57,573 bases of DNA from Novosphingobium jiangmenense (GTDB taxonomy: Bacteria > Pseudomonadota > Alphaproteobacteria > Sphingomonadales > Sphingomonadaceae). Each line of letters begins with the position of its first letter. Position 1 is the first letter of the stretch. The stretch covers positions 1 through 57,573 of the forward strand of contig NZ_JADQDC010000018.1 in assembly GCF_015694345.1 (NCBI RefSeq), given 5' to 3'. Below, piece by piece: positions 23,272 to 32,574 of this stretch. A program made the translations under genes and the position numbers. Below the pieces are notes generated by a model that was not told the origin of the DNA, searched no databases, and was given only the letters and a program-made list of their open reading frames with translations.

Positions 23272-24243
23272 TCAGCGGACCCGCTCGTAGACGTCGAGCG
23301 CATCGCTGCCAAGCGTCCGCCGGTCCACATTGCGCCAACGTCCGTGTGCTTCGGCGAGCGAGCCGAGGCCGATGTCGCCGATGCAGGGCAGTCCGTCGCC
23401 AACGATGATCGGGGCGCGATAGAGCAGCAGGCGGTCGACCATGTCGGCGGCAAGGAAAGTCGCCGCTGCCTGCGCGCCGCCTTCCACGAACAGATACTGC
23501 GCATCGCCGAACGCGCCCGAAGCCGCGATGTTGGCAACCGCCGTCCAGCCTTCCGGCGCACTCCCGCGCGTCAGCACCATGCGCTGCGGGCTGCGCTGCT
23601 CGAGCCCCGGCAGGCGCACGTCGAGTCTCGGCGCATCGGCGCGCAAGGTGCCGCCGCCGACGAGGATCCCATCGGCCCGCGCCCGTTCGACATGGCAATG
23701 TGCCCGCGCCTCAGGTCCGGTGATCCATTTGCTGCTGCCATCGGCAAGCGCGATCCGGCCATCGAGCGATGTGGCGAGCTTCAGGGTCACGTGGGGACGC
23801 CCGAGAGCGGTGCGCGTCATATAGCCTTCAAGTGACTGCCGCGCAGCGGTGGACGGCACGAGTTCCGCCATGATGCCAGCCTCGCGCATCGCCGCGATGC
23901 CATTCCCCGCCGTTCGAGGGTCCGGGTCCTCGACGCCAATCACAACCCGCGCAAGACCGCTTTCCAGCACCAGCGAAGTGCACGAAGGCCCGCGCGCGCT
24001 GGCATGGGCGCAAGGTTCCAGCGTCACGTAAAGCGTCGCGCCTTGCGCCGCATCGCCCGCCATGGCCAGAGCTCCGGCCTCGGCGTGAGGCCGTCCGCCC
24101 GCCTGCGTCCATCCGCGCCCGACGACCTTGCCGTCCCGCACGATCATCGCGCCCACTGCCGGGTTGGGCCTGCTCAACGGGCGCCCGCGCGCGGCAAGTG
24201 CCGCCGCCGCGTCAAGCCAGCGCAGGTCCTCAGGCCTGCTCAT
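23272..24243 (-). CDS. ribD: Bifunctional riboflavin deaminase/reductase
   Basis: Predicted 323-residue RibD, which performs the second and third steps of riboflavin synthesis. The N-terminal deaminase domain has the zinc motif HAEAGAL and PCAHASARGPSC; the C-terminal reductase domain has LKLATSLDGRIALADG and VEGGAQAAATFL. Length is a little short of typical E. coli RibD but complete. Its ATG overlaps the stop of the upstream coiled-coil membrane protein gene by four bases, so the three genes 24240-24731, ribD and ribE form one unit. Confidence 0.96.
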   Translation of the reverse strand: MSRPEDLRWLDAAAALAARGRPLSRPNPAVGAMIVRDGKVVGRGWTQAGGRPHAEAGALAMAGDAAQGATLYVTLEPCAHASARGPSCTSLVLESGLARVVIGVEDPDPRTAGNGIAAMREAGIMAELVPSTAARQSLEGYMTRTALGRPHVTLKLATSLDGRIALADGSSKWITGPEARAHCHVERARADGILVGGGTLRADAPRLDVRLPGLEQRSPQRMVLTRGSAPEGWTAVANIAASGAFGDAQYLFVEGGAQAAATFLAADMVDRLLLYRAPIIVGDGLPCIGDIGLGSLAEAHGRWRNVDRRTLGSDALDVYERVR

Positions 24244-24731
24244 GGTTTTTCGGTCTGCGCCTTCTTCATCTCGGCATCATAGACCGGATTGTCGACCATG
24301 TGCTTGTCGAGCACTTCCTTGCGCGCGGCTTCCACTTTCTTGCGCCAGGCCTCGCGCTCAGCCTTGCCTTCCTCGTAGGCGCGCTTGGTCTCGACGCCGG
24401 TGGCATCGCCCACCGCCTTGTACATCTGGCGGATGCGTTCCTGCCGGGCTTCTTCCTCGGCTTCCTCGGCCTTGGCCTTGGCGGTCGCCGCCTTGTTTTC
24501 GGCGAGAATCTCGGCGTCGCTGCGCCCTTCGAGGAAGCTCGGGAAATAGATGATCTCGGGCGGGCGGGGCAGGGCAGTGCCGCCTTCCATCGCCATCGCG
24601 TAGAAGATCGTGCCGGTAACCGCCGCCGCCATCAGCAGGCCGACGCGGCGATATTCGCTGGGCGCGGTGAAGACCTGCCAGAAATCGACGATGGCCCGCC
24701 TTGGGGAGACATTGCGGAAAAACGCTCTCAT
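24240..24731 (-). CDS. Membrane-anchored coiled-coil protein, unknown function
   Basis: Predicted 163-residue protein with one membrane segment near residues 30-48 (VGLLMAAAVTGTIFYAMAM) and a long charged, helix-prone C-terminal region rich in A, E, K and R (about residues 75-160), probably coiled coil. The N-terminal RRAIVDFWQVF looks cytoplasmic by the positive-inside rule. No enzyme motif is seen. It is translationally coupled to ribD. I recognise the type as a conserved sphingomonad hypothetical that keeps company with ribD, but cannot assign a role. Confidence 0.75.
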   Translation of the reverse strand: MRAFFRNVSPRRAIVDFWQVFTAPSEYRRVGLLMAAAVTGTIFYAMAMEGGTALPRPPEIIYFPSFLEGRSDAEILAENKAATAKAKAEEAEEEARQERIRQMYKAVGDATGVETKRAYEEGKAEREAWRKKVEAARKEVLDKHMVDNPVYDAEMKKAQTEKP

Positions 24732-24783
24732 GCCCGCCTAGATAGGGGCTGCGGCCCCGTTGCGCTACCCATGCTTCCGGCCG

Positions 24784-25554
24784 TCAACCGAACAGCGCGT
24801 AGAGGCTTCGCCCGTGCCGCTTCAGCCAGCGGTTGGCGGCGTCGATCTCGCCTTCGTAGAGCGCGTCGAGATGGGCGTGGAAGGCGGGGCTGTGATCGAA
24901 GTGCTTCATGTGCGCCACTTCGTGCGCGACGACCGAGCGGCGCACGAAATCAGGCGCCATGATCAGGCGCCAGTTCATCCGGATCGAGCCGTCCGCCGCG
25001 CAACTGCCCCAGCGCCGCTGCGCGCGCGACAGCGAAAGGCGAGGGACCGCTTCCCCGGCGCGAGCGCAATAGTGGGCGAGGTCCTGCGCACACTGGGCGA
25101 GCGCCTCGGCTTCCAGCCAGCGCTGCAGGCGGGTGCTCAGACCCTCCACCGGCCCGCCGACGATCAGACGTCCCTCGGCGATCACCGGCTTGCGCTTCGC
25201 TTTTTCGGTCCACGCGATCTGCAGGGCTTCGCCGCGGAAGGTCAGGGTGGCATCAGGCGCAATCGCCCGCGCCTCGGGCATCCTTGCCAGCTGGCCCGCC
25301 AGCCAGTCTGCCCGATCCCGCGCAAAGGCCTCGGCATCGCCGACGCGGCCCCACGATGGAATCGAGATTCGCGCCTCGCTGCCATCAGGGGCCAGCCGCA
25401 GCGTCATGCGCCGGGCATGGCCGAGCTTGCGGATCACCAGCGGCAGTTCGCGCCCGTCCACCTCGATCGTGCGGTGCGAGACGGCGCGGGGAGCAGGCGT
25501 ATGCTTGGCTTTGGTGTCGGCCCGCTTGAGCCAGTCGAGCATCCCCCTAGCCAT
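24784..25554 (-). CDS. YgjP-like (DUF45, M48-type) zinc metallopeptidase
   Basis: Predicted 256-residue protein with the zinc site HEVAHMKHFDHSPAFH, where HExxH is followed by a further histidine as in the YgjP/WLM-type family. The N-terminal half has VDGRELPLVIRKLGHARRMTLRL and the central LSRAQRRWGSCAADGSIRMNWRL motif that defines the family. No signal peptide, so it is cytoplasmic. Biological role is not settled. The start overlaps the upstream cysteine-cluster gene by eight bases; an internal ATG four codons later would avoid the overlap. Confidence 0.88.
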   Translation of the reverse strand: MARGMLDWLKRADTKAKHTPAPRAVSHRTIEVDGRELPLVIRKLGHARRMTLRLAPDGSEARISIPSWGRVGDAEAFARDRADWLAGQLARMPEARAIAPDATLTFRGEALQIAWTEKAKRKPVIAEGRLIVGGPVEGLSTRLQRWLEAEALAQCAQDLAHYCARAGEAVPRLSLSRAQRRWGSCAADGSIRMNWRLIMAPDFVRRSVVAHEVAHMKHFDHSPAFHAHLDALYEGEIDAANRWLKRHGRSLYALFG

Positions 25555-25990
25555 CGAAATGGTCCGCAGGCACGATATGGTCCTCGATCGGCCCTGCCAG
25601 CGTCTCGCTCACCGCCTTGCCCACCACCGACTGCCCGGCGCGATGCACCGCCTCGCGATCGCCAGAGATCAGGTAGTGCCATTCAGGCAACGGCTTGTTC
25701 TCCGCGCGCAGGCGATAGGCGCAGGTCTCGGGCAGCCACGGCAGTTCGCGCGCCAGCTTGGGCGTCAGGCGCAGGCAATCGGGCACATAGGCGCGGCGAT
25801 GCTTGTAGTCGCTGCACCGCGCGGTCCTGAGGTCAAGCAGCTTGCAGGCGACATTGGTGTGGACGACCTCGCCGGTGTCCTCGTCTTCCAGCTTGTGCAG
25901 GCAGCACTTGCCGCAGCCGTCGCACAGCGCTTCCCACTGCTCGCGGCTGAGTGTTGCCACCGGCCGTTCCCAGAAGCGGTCGTCGGTCAT
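25547..25990 (-). CDS. YcgN family cysteine-cluster protein
   Basis: Predicted 147-residue member of the YcgN/UPF0260 family. It has CDGCGKCCLHK near residues 24-34 plus further cysteines (NVACKLLDLRTARC, PDCLRL, CAYRL), typical of zinc- or iron-sulphur-binding YkgJ-like proteins. Function is unknown. The strand and spacing (eight-base overlap with the metallopeptidase, seven-base gap from the SCO1 gene) put it in a three-gene minus-strand unit. Confidence 0.9.
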   Translation of the reverse strand: MTDDRFWERPVATLSREQWEALCDGCGKCCLHKLEDEDTGEVVHTNVACKLLDLRTARCSDYKHRRAYVPDCLRLTPKLARELPWLPETCAYRLRAENKPLPEWHYLISGDREAVHRAGQSVVGKAVSETLAGPIEDHIVPADHFDG

Positions 25991-25997
25991 TCCGGGG

Positions 25998-26609
25998 TCA
26001 ATTCACCCACTTGGCGAGTTCGGCAGCCACCGCCTTGCCGTCCTGCTCGGCGGGCAGCAGCGCGATCGCCGCACCATCCGGCCCCATCAGGTAGGCCGCG
26101 CGGCTGTGGTCCATCAGGTAGGCGTCGGGCTTGCCTTCGTCGCGCCGCTGGTAGAACACCGCCCACTTCCTCGCGACATCGGCAATCTGGGCGGGCGTGC
26201 CGGTCAGCCCGACCACGTCCTTGCCGAAGTTGGCGGCATACTTGCCGACGACCGCCGCGGTGTCGCGCTCGGGGTCGATGGTGATGAAGATCGGCACGAT
26301 CGGCTTGGCGTCGGAATGCTCCTTGCGGAACAGCCGCAGCCCTTGCGCAATGTTCTGCATGTCGAGCGGGCACACGTCCGGGCAGAAGGTGTAGCCGAAA
26401 TAGACCACGCGGTACTTGCCGGCAAAGTCGCTCCACTTCACCGCCTGGCCGTCCTTTCCGGTCAGCGTGAAATCGCCGCCGATTGCCGCGCCTTCCAGCG
26501 GGGGCTTTTCGGCGGGCGCGAAGTTGCAGCCGCCAAGCGCGAAAGTGCAGGTTGCGGCGAGCGCTGCGAGGATCGATCTGAAGGTGTGGGCCATGGCGCG
26601 GCGGTTCAT
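25998..26609 (-). CDS. SCO1/SenC family copper chaperone, lipoprotein
   Basis: Predicted 203-residue SCO1-like protein, which helps load the CuA site of cytochrome c oxidase in the periplasm. The signal region ends in the lipobox LGGC, so it is likely membrane-anchored. The copper motif CPDVC (YTFCPDVCPLDMQN) and the distant histidine in LMDHSRAAYLMGP are present, within a thioredoxin-like fold. A second possible start is Met6 (MAHTFRS). No cytochrome oxidase genes are nearby. Confidence 0.92.
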   Translation of the reverse strand: MNRRAMAHTFRSILAALAATCTFALGGCNFAPAEKPPLEGAAIGGDFTLTGKDGQAVKWSDFAGKYRVVYFGYTFCPDVCPLDMQNIAQGLRLFRKEHSDAKPIVPIFITIDPERDTAAVVGKYAANFGKDVVGLTGTPAQIADVARKWAVFYQRRDEGKPDAYLMDHSRAAYLMGPDGAAIALLPAEQDGKAVAAELAKWVN

Positions 26610-26687
26610 GCTCTGCTAACCGTGTCCTTGCAAGAGGCGAGTCCGTCAGTCGCAACTGTCTGATGGGGCACGCAACAGGAGGATCGA

Positions 26688-27302
26688 ATGCTGTCGAACA
26701 AGCGCAGGCCGCTTACCGTCATGGCCATGCTGCTCGCCGCCGCACTGGTGACCCCGGCGCAGGCCCAGTTCTCCGACAGCTACAAGTTCCTCGAAGCCGT
26801 CCGCAAGAAGGAGGGCGACAAGGTGACCGAGGCCCTGAACGAGCCCGGCACCCAGATCGTCAACACCAAGGACTACACCACCGGACAGACGGCGCTGCAC
26901 ATCGTCGTCGCCCGCCGCGATCTTGTCTGGGTGCAGTTCCTCATCGCCAAGGGTGCGAATGTGAATGCGCGCGACAATCGCGGCGTCACTCCGCTGGTAG
27001 CGGCCTCGGAAATGGGCTTTCTCGAAGGCGTCGACGAACTGATCAAGTCCGGCGCGCGGGTGGATGAGGCCAACAACACCGGCGAAACCCCGCTGATCAG
27101 CGCCGTCCACCGCAAGGACCTCGCGCTTGTCAGAATGTTGATCAAGGCCGGAGCCAATCCTGACCGGCCTGACAATTCGGGCCGCTCCGCGCGCGACTAT
27201 GCCGCGCTCGACAAGGGCAGCCCGGTGCTGGGCGAACTGGAAAAGGCTTCGAAGGAAGCCAAGGCCAGCGCGCCGAAGAAGACCTACGGCCCCTCGTTCT
27301 GA
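26688..27302 (+). CDS. Exported ankyrin-repeat protein
   Basis: Predicted 204-residue protein with a Sec signal (about residues 1-26, ending AQA) and about four ankyrin repeats: TGQTALHIVVARRDLVWVQF, RGVTPLVAASEMGFLEGVDE, TGETPLISAVHRKDLALVRM and SGRSARDYAAL. The C-terminus is lysine- and alanine-rich. It should be periplasmic and act by protein binding; partners are unknown. AGGAGG precedes the start. It is followed by the COQ9 gene 13 bp on. Confidence 0.88.
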   Translation: MLSNKRRPLTVMAMLLAAALVTPAQAQFSDSYKFLEAVRKKEGDKVTEALNEPGTQIVNTKDYTTGQTALHIVVARRDLVWVQFLIAKGANVNARDNRGVTPLVAASEMGFLEGVDELIKSGARVDEANNTGETPLISAVHRKDLALVRMLIKAGANPDRPDNSGRSARDYAALDKGSPVLGELEKASKEAKASAPKKTYGPSF

Positions 27303-27315
27303 CGGACTTGCACCA

Positions 27316-27966
27316 ATGACCGACCAGAGCCTTGATGACCTGCGCCTCCGTCTCGCCCCGGCGATTGCCGAGGCGGCGGCCTTCGATGGCTGGAAACCTG
27401 CGGCGGTTACTGCTGCCGCCGCCATGGAAGGCGTCGATCCGGCGCTGGCCGCCTTCGCGTTTCAGGACGGGCCAATGCAGATGATCTCCGCCTGGATCGC
27501 GCGCATCGATGCCGACATGGCCGAGGCGCTGCCACCTGTGCAACTCGGCAACCTGCCGATCCGCGAGCGCATCCGCCGCCTTGTCCAGTTCCGCCTCGAT
27601 GCGCTGGTCGGCAAGGAAGAGGCGCTGCGCCGTGCGCTGGCGATCATGGCCATGCCGCAGAACCTGCGCGCCTCGACGCGCCTTGGCTGGTCCAGTGCCG
27701 ACGCGATGTGGCGGCTCGCTGGCGACACTGCCACCGACTACAACCATTACACCAAGCGCCTGACTCTCGGCTCGATCTACGCGGCCACGCTCGCCTATTT
27801 CGCGCAGGACGCCAGCGACGGCCACGAGGACACGCGCACCTTCCTCGACCGCCGCATCGAGAACGTGATGCAGTTCGAAAAGACCAAGGCCAAGCTGCTC
27901 AAGCCGCGCGAGGAGACCTTCTCGCTGACCCGGATGCTGGGCCGTCTGCGCTATCCTGCGGCCTGA
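27316..27966 (+). CDS. COQ9 family protein
   Basis: Predicted 216-residue COQ9-like protein. COQ9 binds lipids and supports ubiquinone biosynthesis by working with the COQ7 hydroxylase. The C-terminal part carries the recognisable GWSSADAMWRLAGDTATDYN, HYTKRLTLGSIYAATLAYF, DTRTFLDRRIENVMQFEKTK stretch; the N-terminal part is TetR-like and helical. In many alphaproteobacteria a COQ9 gene lies divergent to rpsU, but here rpsU is 15 kb away. No strong ribosome site was seen (GACTTGCACC), which fits coupling to the ankyrin gene. Confidence 0.9.
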   Translation: MTDQSLDDLRLRLAPAIAEAAAFDGWKPAAVTAAAAMEGVDPALAAFAFQDGPMQMISAWIARIDADMAEALPPVQLGNLPIRERIRRLVQFRLDALVGKEEALRRALAIMAMPQNLRASTRLGWSSADAMWRLAGDTATDYNHYTKRLTLGSIYAATLAYFAQDASDGHEDTRTFLDRRIENVMQFEKTKAKLLKPREETFSLTRMLGRLRYPAA

Positions 27967-27990
27967 AACAGCTCTGGATTTTTGATCCAG

Positions 27991-28019
27991 CGCAATTCTA
28001 TTGCGAATGACTTGCAAAT
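27991..28019 (+). promoter_or_regulatory. Fur-like box before feoAB
   Basis: CGCAAT-TCT-ATTGCG (27991-28005) is a perfect inverted repeat and overlaps ATTGCGAATGACTTGCAAAT (28000-28019), which matches the TTGCGAATGATTCGCAA form described for Fur sites in alphaproteobacteria in most positions. It lies 27 bp before the feoA start codon, where iron-loaded Fur would block transcription. Confidence 0.6.
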
Positions 28020-28046
28020 GCCTGGCCGCTATGGCAGCGGGAACTT

Positions 28047-28297
28047 GTGACGCTCGATCAGCTCCCTATCGGCATGCCCGCCCGAATCGCCTCGGTCGAT
28101 TGGTCCGCGCTCGTCGCGGAAGAGGCGCAGCGCCTGCGCGCGCTCGGTCTCGATGAAGGCGCGCGGGTTACGCTCGCCTATCGCGGCGTGTTCATGGGGC
28201 GCGATCCGCTGGCGGTGGAGATCGGCCGCATGACCGTCGCCATCCGCCGCGTCCATGCGCTGGCCATGACGGTCGAACCGATCGCGCAAGCCGCAGC

Positions 28298-28301
<4 letters not shown>
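28047..28301 (+). CDS. feoA: Ferrous iron transport protein A
   Basis: Predicted 84-residue SH3-like FeoA, a small cytoplasmic partner of the FeoB iron permease. It has LDQLPIGMPARIASVD, EAQRLRALGLDEGARVTLAYRG and DPLAVEIGRMTVAIRR, in the usual order. The start is GTG, preceded by GCGGGAA. It overlaps feoB by four bases (ATGA). The Fur-like box just upstream predicts expression under iron limitation. Confidence 0.93.
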
Positions 28302-30157
<1,856 letters not shown>

Positions 30158-30162
30158 AACCT

Positions 30163-30284
30163 GCCCACCCCCGCCCCCTCCCGCTTGCGGGAGGGGAGGC
30201 GAAAGCACTGCTCTTTGCCCTCCCGCAGGCGGGAGGGCCGCGAGACTTGCTGAACGCAGTGAAGTTAGTCGCAGCGGGGTGGGC
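30163..30284. repeat. GC-rich double-hairpin dispersed repeat, copy 2
   Basis: Same orientation and ends as copy 1 at 22512 (GCCCACCCCCGCCCCCTCCC to GCAGCGGGGTGGGC), with two CCCTCCCGC/GCGGGAGGG hairpins inside. It lies just after the feoB stop and about 100 bp before ssb. The stretch CCGCGAGACTTG...GTTAGTCGCAGCGGGG is shared by the copies. Confidence 0.85.
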
Positions 30285-30380
30285 AACCGGCGCTCCGCTG
30301 TGGGAAAAGCGTCTGGCTGACTCCCACTCCAAAGCCCCCATGCGCTAGGCAATCCGCCAGATCAGAAGGAACGTGATTCG

Positions 30381-30941
30381 ATGGCAGGCAGCGTCAACAA
30401 GGTGATCCTTGTCGGGAACCTCGGGGCAGACCCCGAAATCAAGAGCTTCCAGAACGGTGGCCGCATCGCCAACCTGCGCATCGCGACCTCGGAAAGCTGG
30501 AAGGACCGCGCCACCGGCGAGAAGAAGGAGCGCACCGAGTGGCACTCCGTCGTCATAAACTCCGATGGCCTTGTCGGCGTGGTCGAACGCTTCCTGCGCA
30601 AGGGCTCGAAGGTCTACATCGAAGGCCAGCTGCGCACCCGCAAGTGGCAGGACCAGTCCGGAAATGACCGCTACACCACCGAAATCTCGGTCGGCGGCAT
30701 GGGCGGCGTGCTGACCATGCTCGATGGTTCGGGCGGCGCTGGCGGCGGCGGCATGGGCGGTGGCGGTAGTCGCTCGTCCGGCGGTGGCTGGAACGAAGGC
30801 GGCTCGTCAGGCGGCTCCGGCGGCGGCGGTTTCGGCGGCGGCTCTTCGCGCGGTGGCGCATCGGGTGGCGGCGCTGGCGGTGGCTGGAACCAGGGCGGCG
30901 GCGGCTTTGGCGACGATCTGGACGACGATATCCCGTTCTGA
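30381..30941 (+). CDS. ssb: Single-stranded DNA-binding protein
   Basis: Predicted 186-residue SSB. The OB-fold domain runs over residues 1-110 (MAGSVNKVILVGNLGADPEI, TEWHSVVIN, VYIEGQLRTRKWQDQSG). A glycine/serine-rich linker follows, and the protein ends DLDDDIPF, the acidic tail that recruits replication and repair proteins. AAGGAACG lies before the ATG. The linker is unusually pure glycine, serine and arginine and has two WN repeats, but this is within the range of alphaproteobacterial SSBs. Confidence 0.96.
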   Translation: MAGSVNKVILVGNLGADPEIKSFQNGGRIANLRIATSESWKDRATGEKKERTEWHSVVINSDGLVGVVERFLRKGSKVYIEGQLRTRKWQDQSGNDRYTTEISVGGMGGVLTMLDGSGGAGGGGMGGGGSRSSGGGWNEGGSSGGSGGGGFGGGSSRGGASGGGAGGGWNQGGGGFGDDLDDDIPF

Positions 30942-30990
30942 TTAAGAAGCGAAGCGTAAGAACTTAAACACCTTTTGGCAGCTAAAGCTG

Positions 30991-31224
30991 ATGCTTATCG
31001 AAGCTTTCTTTTCTCACGATGATGTTCAAATCTCCGCTGAAGAGGCTGGGGAAATTAATCGCATGCTCTCTCAGATGTCCGCGTTAGATATTCCTCGCGA
31101 GCAATTGGATCGAGTGTCAGACTATATAATAACTGCTCTAAACTTGGATACTGTAGAATGGAAATATGTTAGAGGGTTGCAAAATTTGTTGGAAGGCATA
31201 CAGAATATGAGTCTGGATGGCTGA
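30991..31224 (+). CDS. Small protein of unknown function in a low-GC island (first gene)
   Basis: Predicted 77-residue acidic, helix-rich protein (ISAEEAGEINRMLSQMSALD, REQLDRVSDYIITALNL). I recognise no family. The DNA here is much poorer in GC than all its surroundings: 26 of 60 bases in 31081-31140. The codon use is unlike the neighbours (AAT, ATA, TTA, AGA codons), so the gene was probably acquired from a different source. No good ribosome site is seen. The second island gene starts 27 bp downstream on the same strand, so the two may form a small operon, such as a toxin/immunity or defence pair, but nothing in the sequence proves this. Confidence 0.55.
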   Translation: MLIEAFFSHDDVQISAEEAGEINRMLSQMSALDIPREQLDRVSDYIITALNLDTVEWKYVRGLQNLLEGIQNMSLDG

Positions 31225-31250
31225 TAAAAATCGTAGAGTATTGAAATAAG

Positions 31251-31721
31251 ATGACGTCATTTTTTGAAAAATTGATCGACAAAACTTCATTTGGCGGGAT
31301 GAAGAAGTTAGAGATATTGATTGAAGGAGAGTATGAGTGGGGTGGTTATGCAAGGGTGGCATCGGATATAAGTGACAGAGCAATTGGTTCATTCTTTGCT
31401 AGGTATGGAACGACTGAAAGAGGCTTCAAAAAGTTTGATGATCTCGCATTGTTCATGGGATATTACCATATCCCTCATGTCGTTGGCACCGTTACGGCAC
31501 ACATTGGCGGAGAAGAGCGAATTGCGGCCTTCCAGAGGATCCCATTGTTCAAGGGTGCTTATAAGAATGTAGTTCTCGTAAAATCTTATGAGAGCAGTAT
31601 AAGCGCTGGCAATGATCTGCTGTCATTAATGGCAAAAGCAGCCCAAGTTGATGAGATCTATCAGAAAATCAAATCAAGTGGCGGACTGCCTGTCCACAGT
31701 AATACAAAATCTCCAATTTGA
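31251..31721 (+). CDS. Protein of unknown function in a low-GC island (second gene)
   Basis: Predicted 156-residue soluble protein without signal peptide or membrane segment. It contains MKKLEILIEGEYEWGGYARV, FMGYYHIPHVVGTVTAHIGG and YKNVVLVKSYESSISAGNDL, which match no family I know. GC content is very low (20 of 60 bases in 31261-31320). It ends six bases before the convergent queE stop, so the island was inserted cleanly between ssb and queE. No transposase, integrase or tRNA is adjacent. The length and intact frame suggest it is expressed or recently acquired. Confidence 0.6.
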   Translation: MTSFFEKLIDKTSFGGMKKLEILIEGEYEWGGYARVASDISDRAIGSFFARYGTTERGFKKFDDLALFMGYYHIPHVVGTVTAHIGGEERIAAFQRIPLFKGAYKNVVLVKSYESSISAGNDLLSLMAKAAQVDEIYQKIKSSGGLPVHSNTKSPI

Positions 31722-31727
31722 TTGGCG

Positions 31728-32471
31728 TCAGGTCCCGCGCGTATCCCCGTAGAGGTGGATATGCAGACGATCGGTGAAGCGCCAGCCACGCTCCAGCGCT
31801 TCCTCGGCCAGCCAGCGCGAGCGTTCGCGCAAGATCGAGCTGGCGGTGCCCTCGGGCATGACGAACAGGTGATCGTCGGCGATGCCATGGCGCTCCTGAA
31901 GCGCCGCGATCTCGGCAAGGTCGGAAGCGTTGGCGACGACGAACTTGAACCACGCACGCGGGTCGCGCGCCCAGGCTTCCAGCCGCTCGGGCACCAGTGC
32001 CAGCTCGGTCGGATTGCCCGAATGCGCGAGCTTGGGGCTGACGTTGAACTGATCGACCAGCGGATCGAGATCGGGATGAACCGCCACCGTGCCGTTGGTT
32101 TCGATCTCGATATGGAGCGCGGGGCGCGTCACTTTCAGAAGTGCCACCATCCGCGCCAGCGCCGCCCCCTGCAGCAGCGGCTCGCCCCCGGTGATCACCA
32201 GCCGGTCTTCCTCGTGAAGCAGGATCAGTGCGGCAACGTCGGCCTCGGCCAGCCCGATCTGGTTCTCGCCCCGCTCGAAAGCCACCTCGTCGCGGTGGGG
32301 CCGGTTGTCGCCGGTGAAGCGCCAGGTATAGGCGGTATCGCACCAGCGGCAGGCGAGGTTGCAGCGCGAAAGCCGCACGAACACCGAAGGCCGGCCCATG
32401 CTGGGGCCTTCGCCTTGCAGCGAAGAAAACACCTCCGGTTCGCCGGGGTTGACGGTGGCGAGAGTCAGCAT
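31728..32471 (-). CDS. queE: 7-carboxy-7-deazaguanine synthase
   Basis: Predicted 247-residue radical SAM enzyme of the queuosine/deazapurine pathway; it contracts 6-carboxy-tetrahydropterin to 7-carboxy-7-deazaguanine. The iron-sulphur motif is CNLACRWC (C-X3-C-X2-C), preceded by VFSSLQGEGPSMGRPSVFVRL, followed by VITGGEPLLQG. The long insert after the motif (TWRFTGDNRPHRDEVAFERG) is normal for some proteobacterial QueE proteins. queC, queD and queF are not in the window. It precedes a repeat and valS on the same strand but is not obviously co-transcribed with it. Confidence 0.93.
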   Translation of the reverse strand: MLTLATVNPGEPEVFSSLQGEGPSMGRPSVFVRLSRCNLACRWCDTAYTWRFTGDNRPHRDEVAFERGENQIGLAEADVAALILLHEEDRLVITGGEPLLQGAALARMVALLKVTRPALHIEIETNGTVAVHPDLDPLVDQFNVSPKLAHSGNPTELALVPERLEAWARDPRAWFKFVVANASDLAEIAALQERHGIADDHLFVMPEGTASSILRERSRWLAEEALERGWRFTDRLHIHLYGDTRGT

Positions 32472-32491
32472 GGCGCAGTGACGCTGGCATG

Positions 32492-32561
32492 CCTCGACAG
32501 GCTCAGCATGAGCGGTCGTGGATCCAAGTCAAACCCCCGCTCAGCCTGAGCCTGTCGAAGG
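32492..32561. repeat. Dispersed palindromic repeat, second copy of the 1966 type
   Basis: Arms CCTCGACAGGCTCAGCATGA plus GCGG and CCGCTCAGCCTGAGCCTGTC plus GAAGG are inverted around a 21-bp centre. It fills the gap between valS (ends at 32575) and queE (starts at 32471), its usual kind of site, in contrast to the copy at 1966, which lies in a coding region. Confidence 0.8.
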
Positions 32562-32574
32562 CCGCAAACCTCCA

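Noticed and set aside
24732..24783. FMN riboswitch for the riboflavin genes
   Set aside because: The gap is only 52 bp and shows none of the conserved FMN-element blocks; ribE and ribD have coupled upstream genes instead.
30942..31727. Insertion sequence or integron cassette as the source of the low-GC island
   Set aside because: No transposase, terminal inverted repeats, attC-like site or tRNA was found at the edges.
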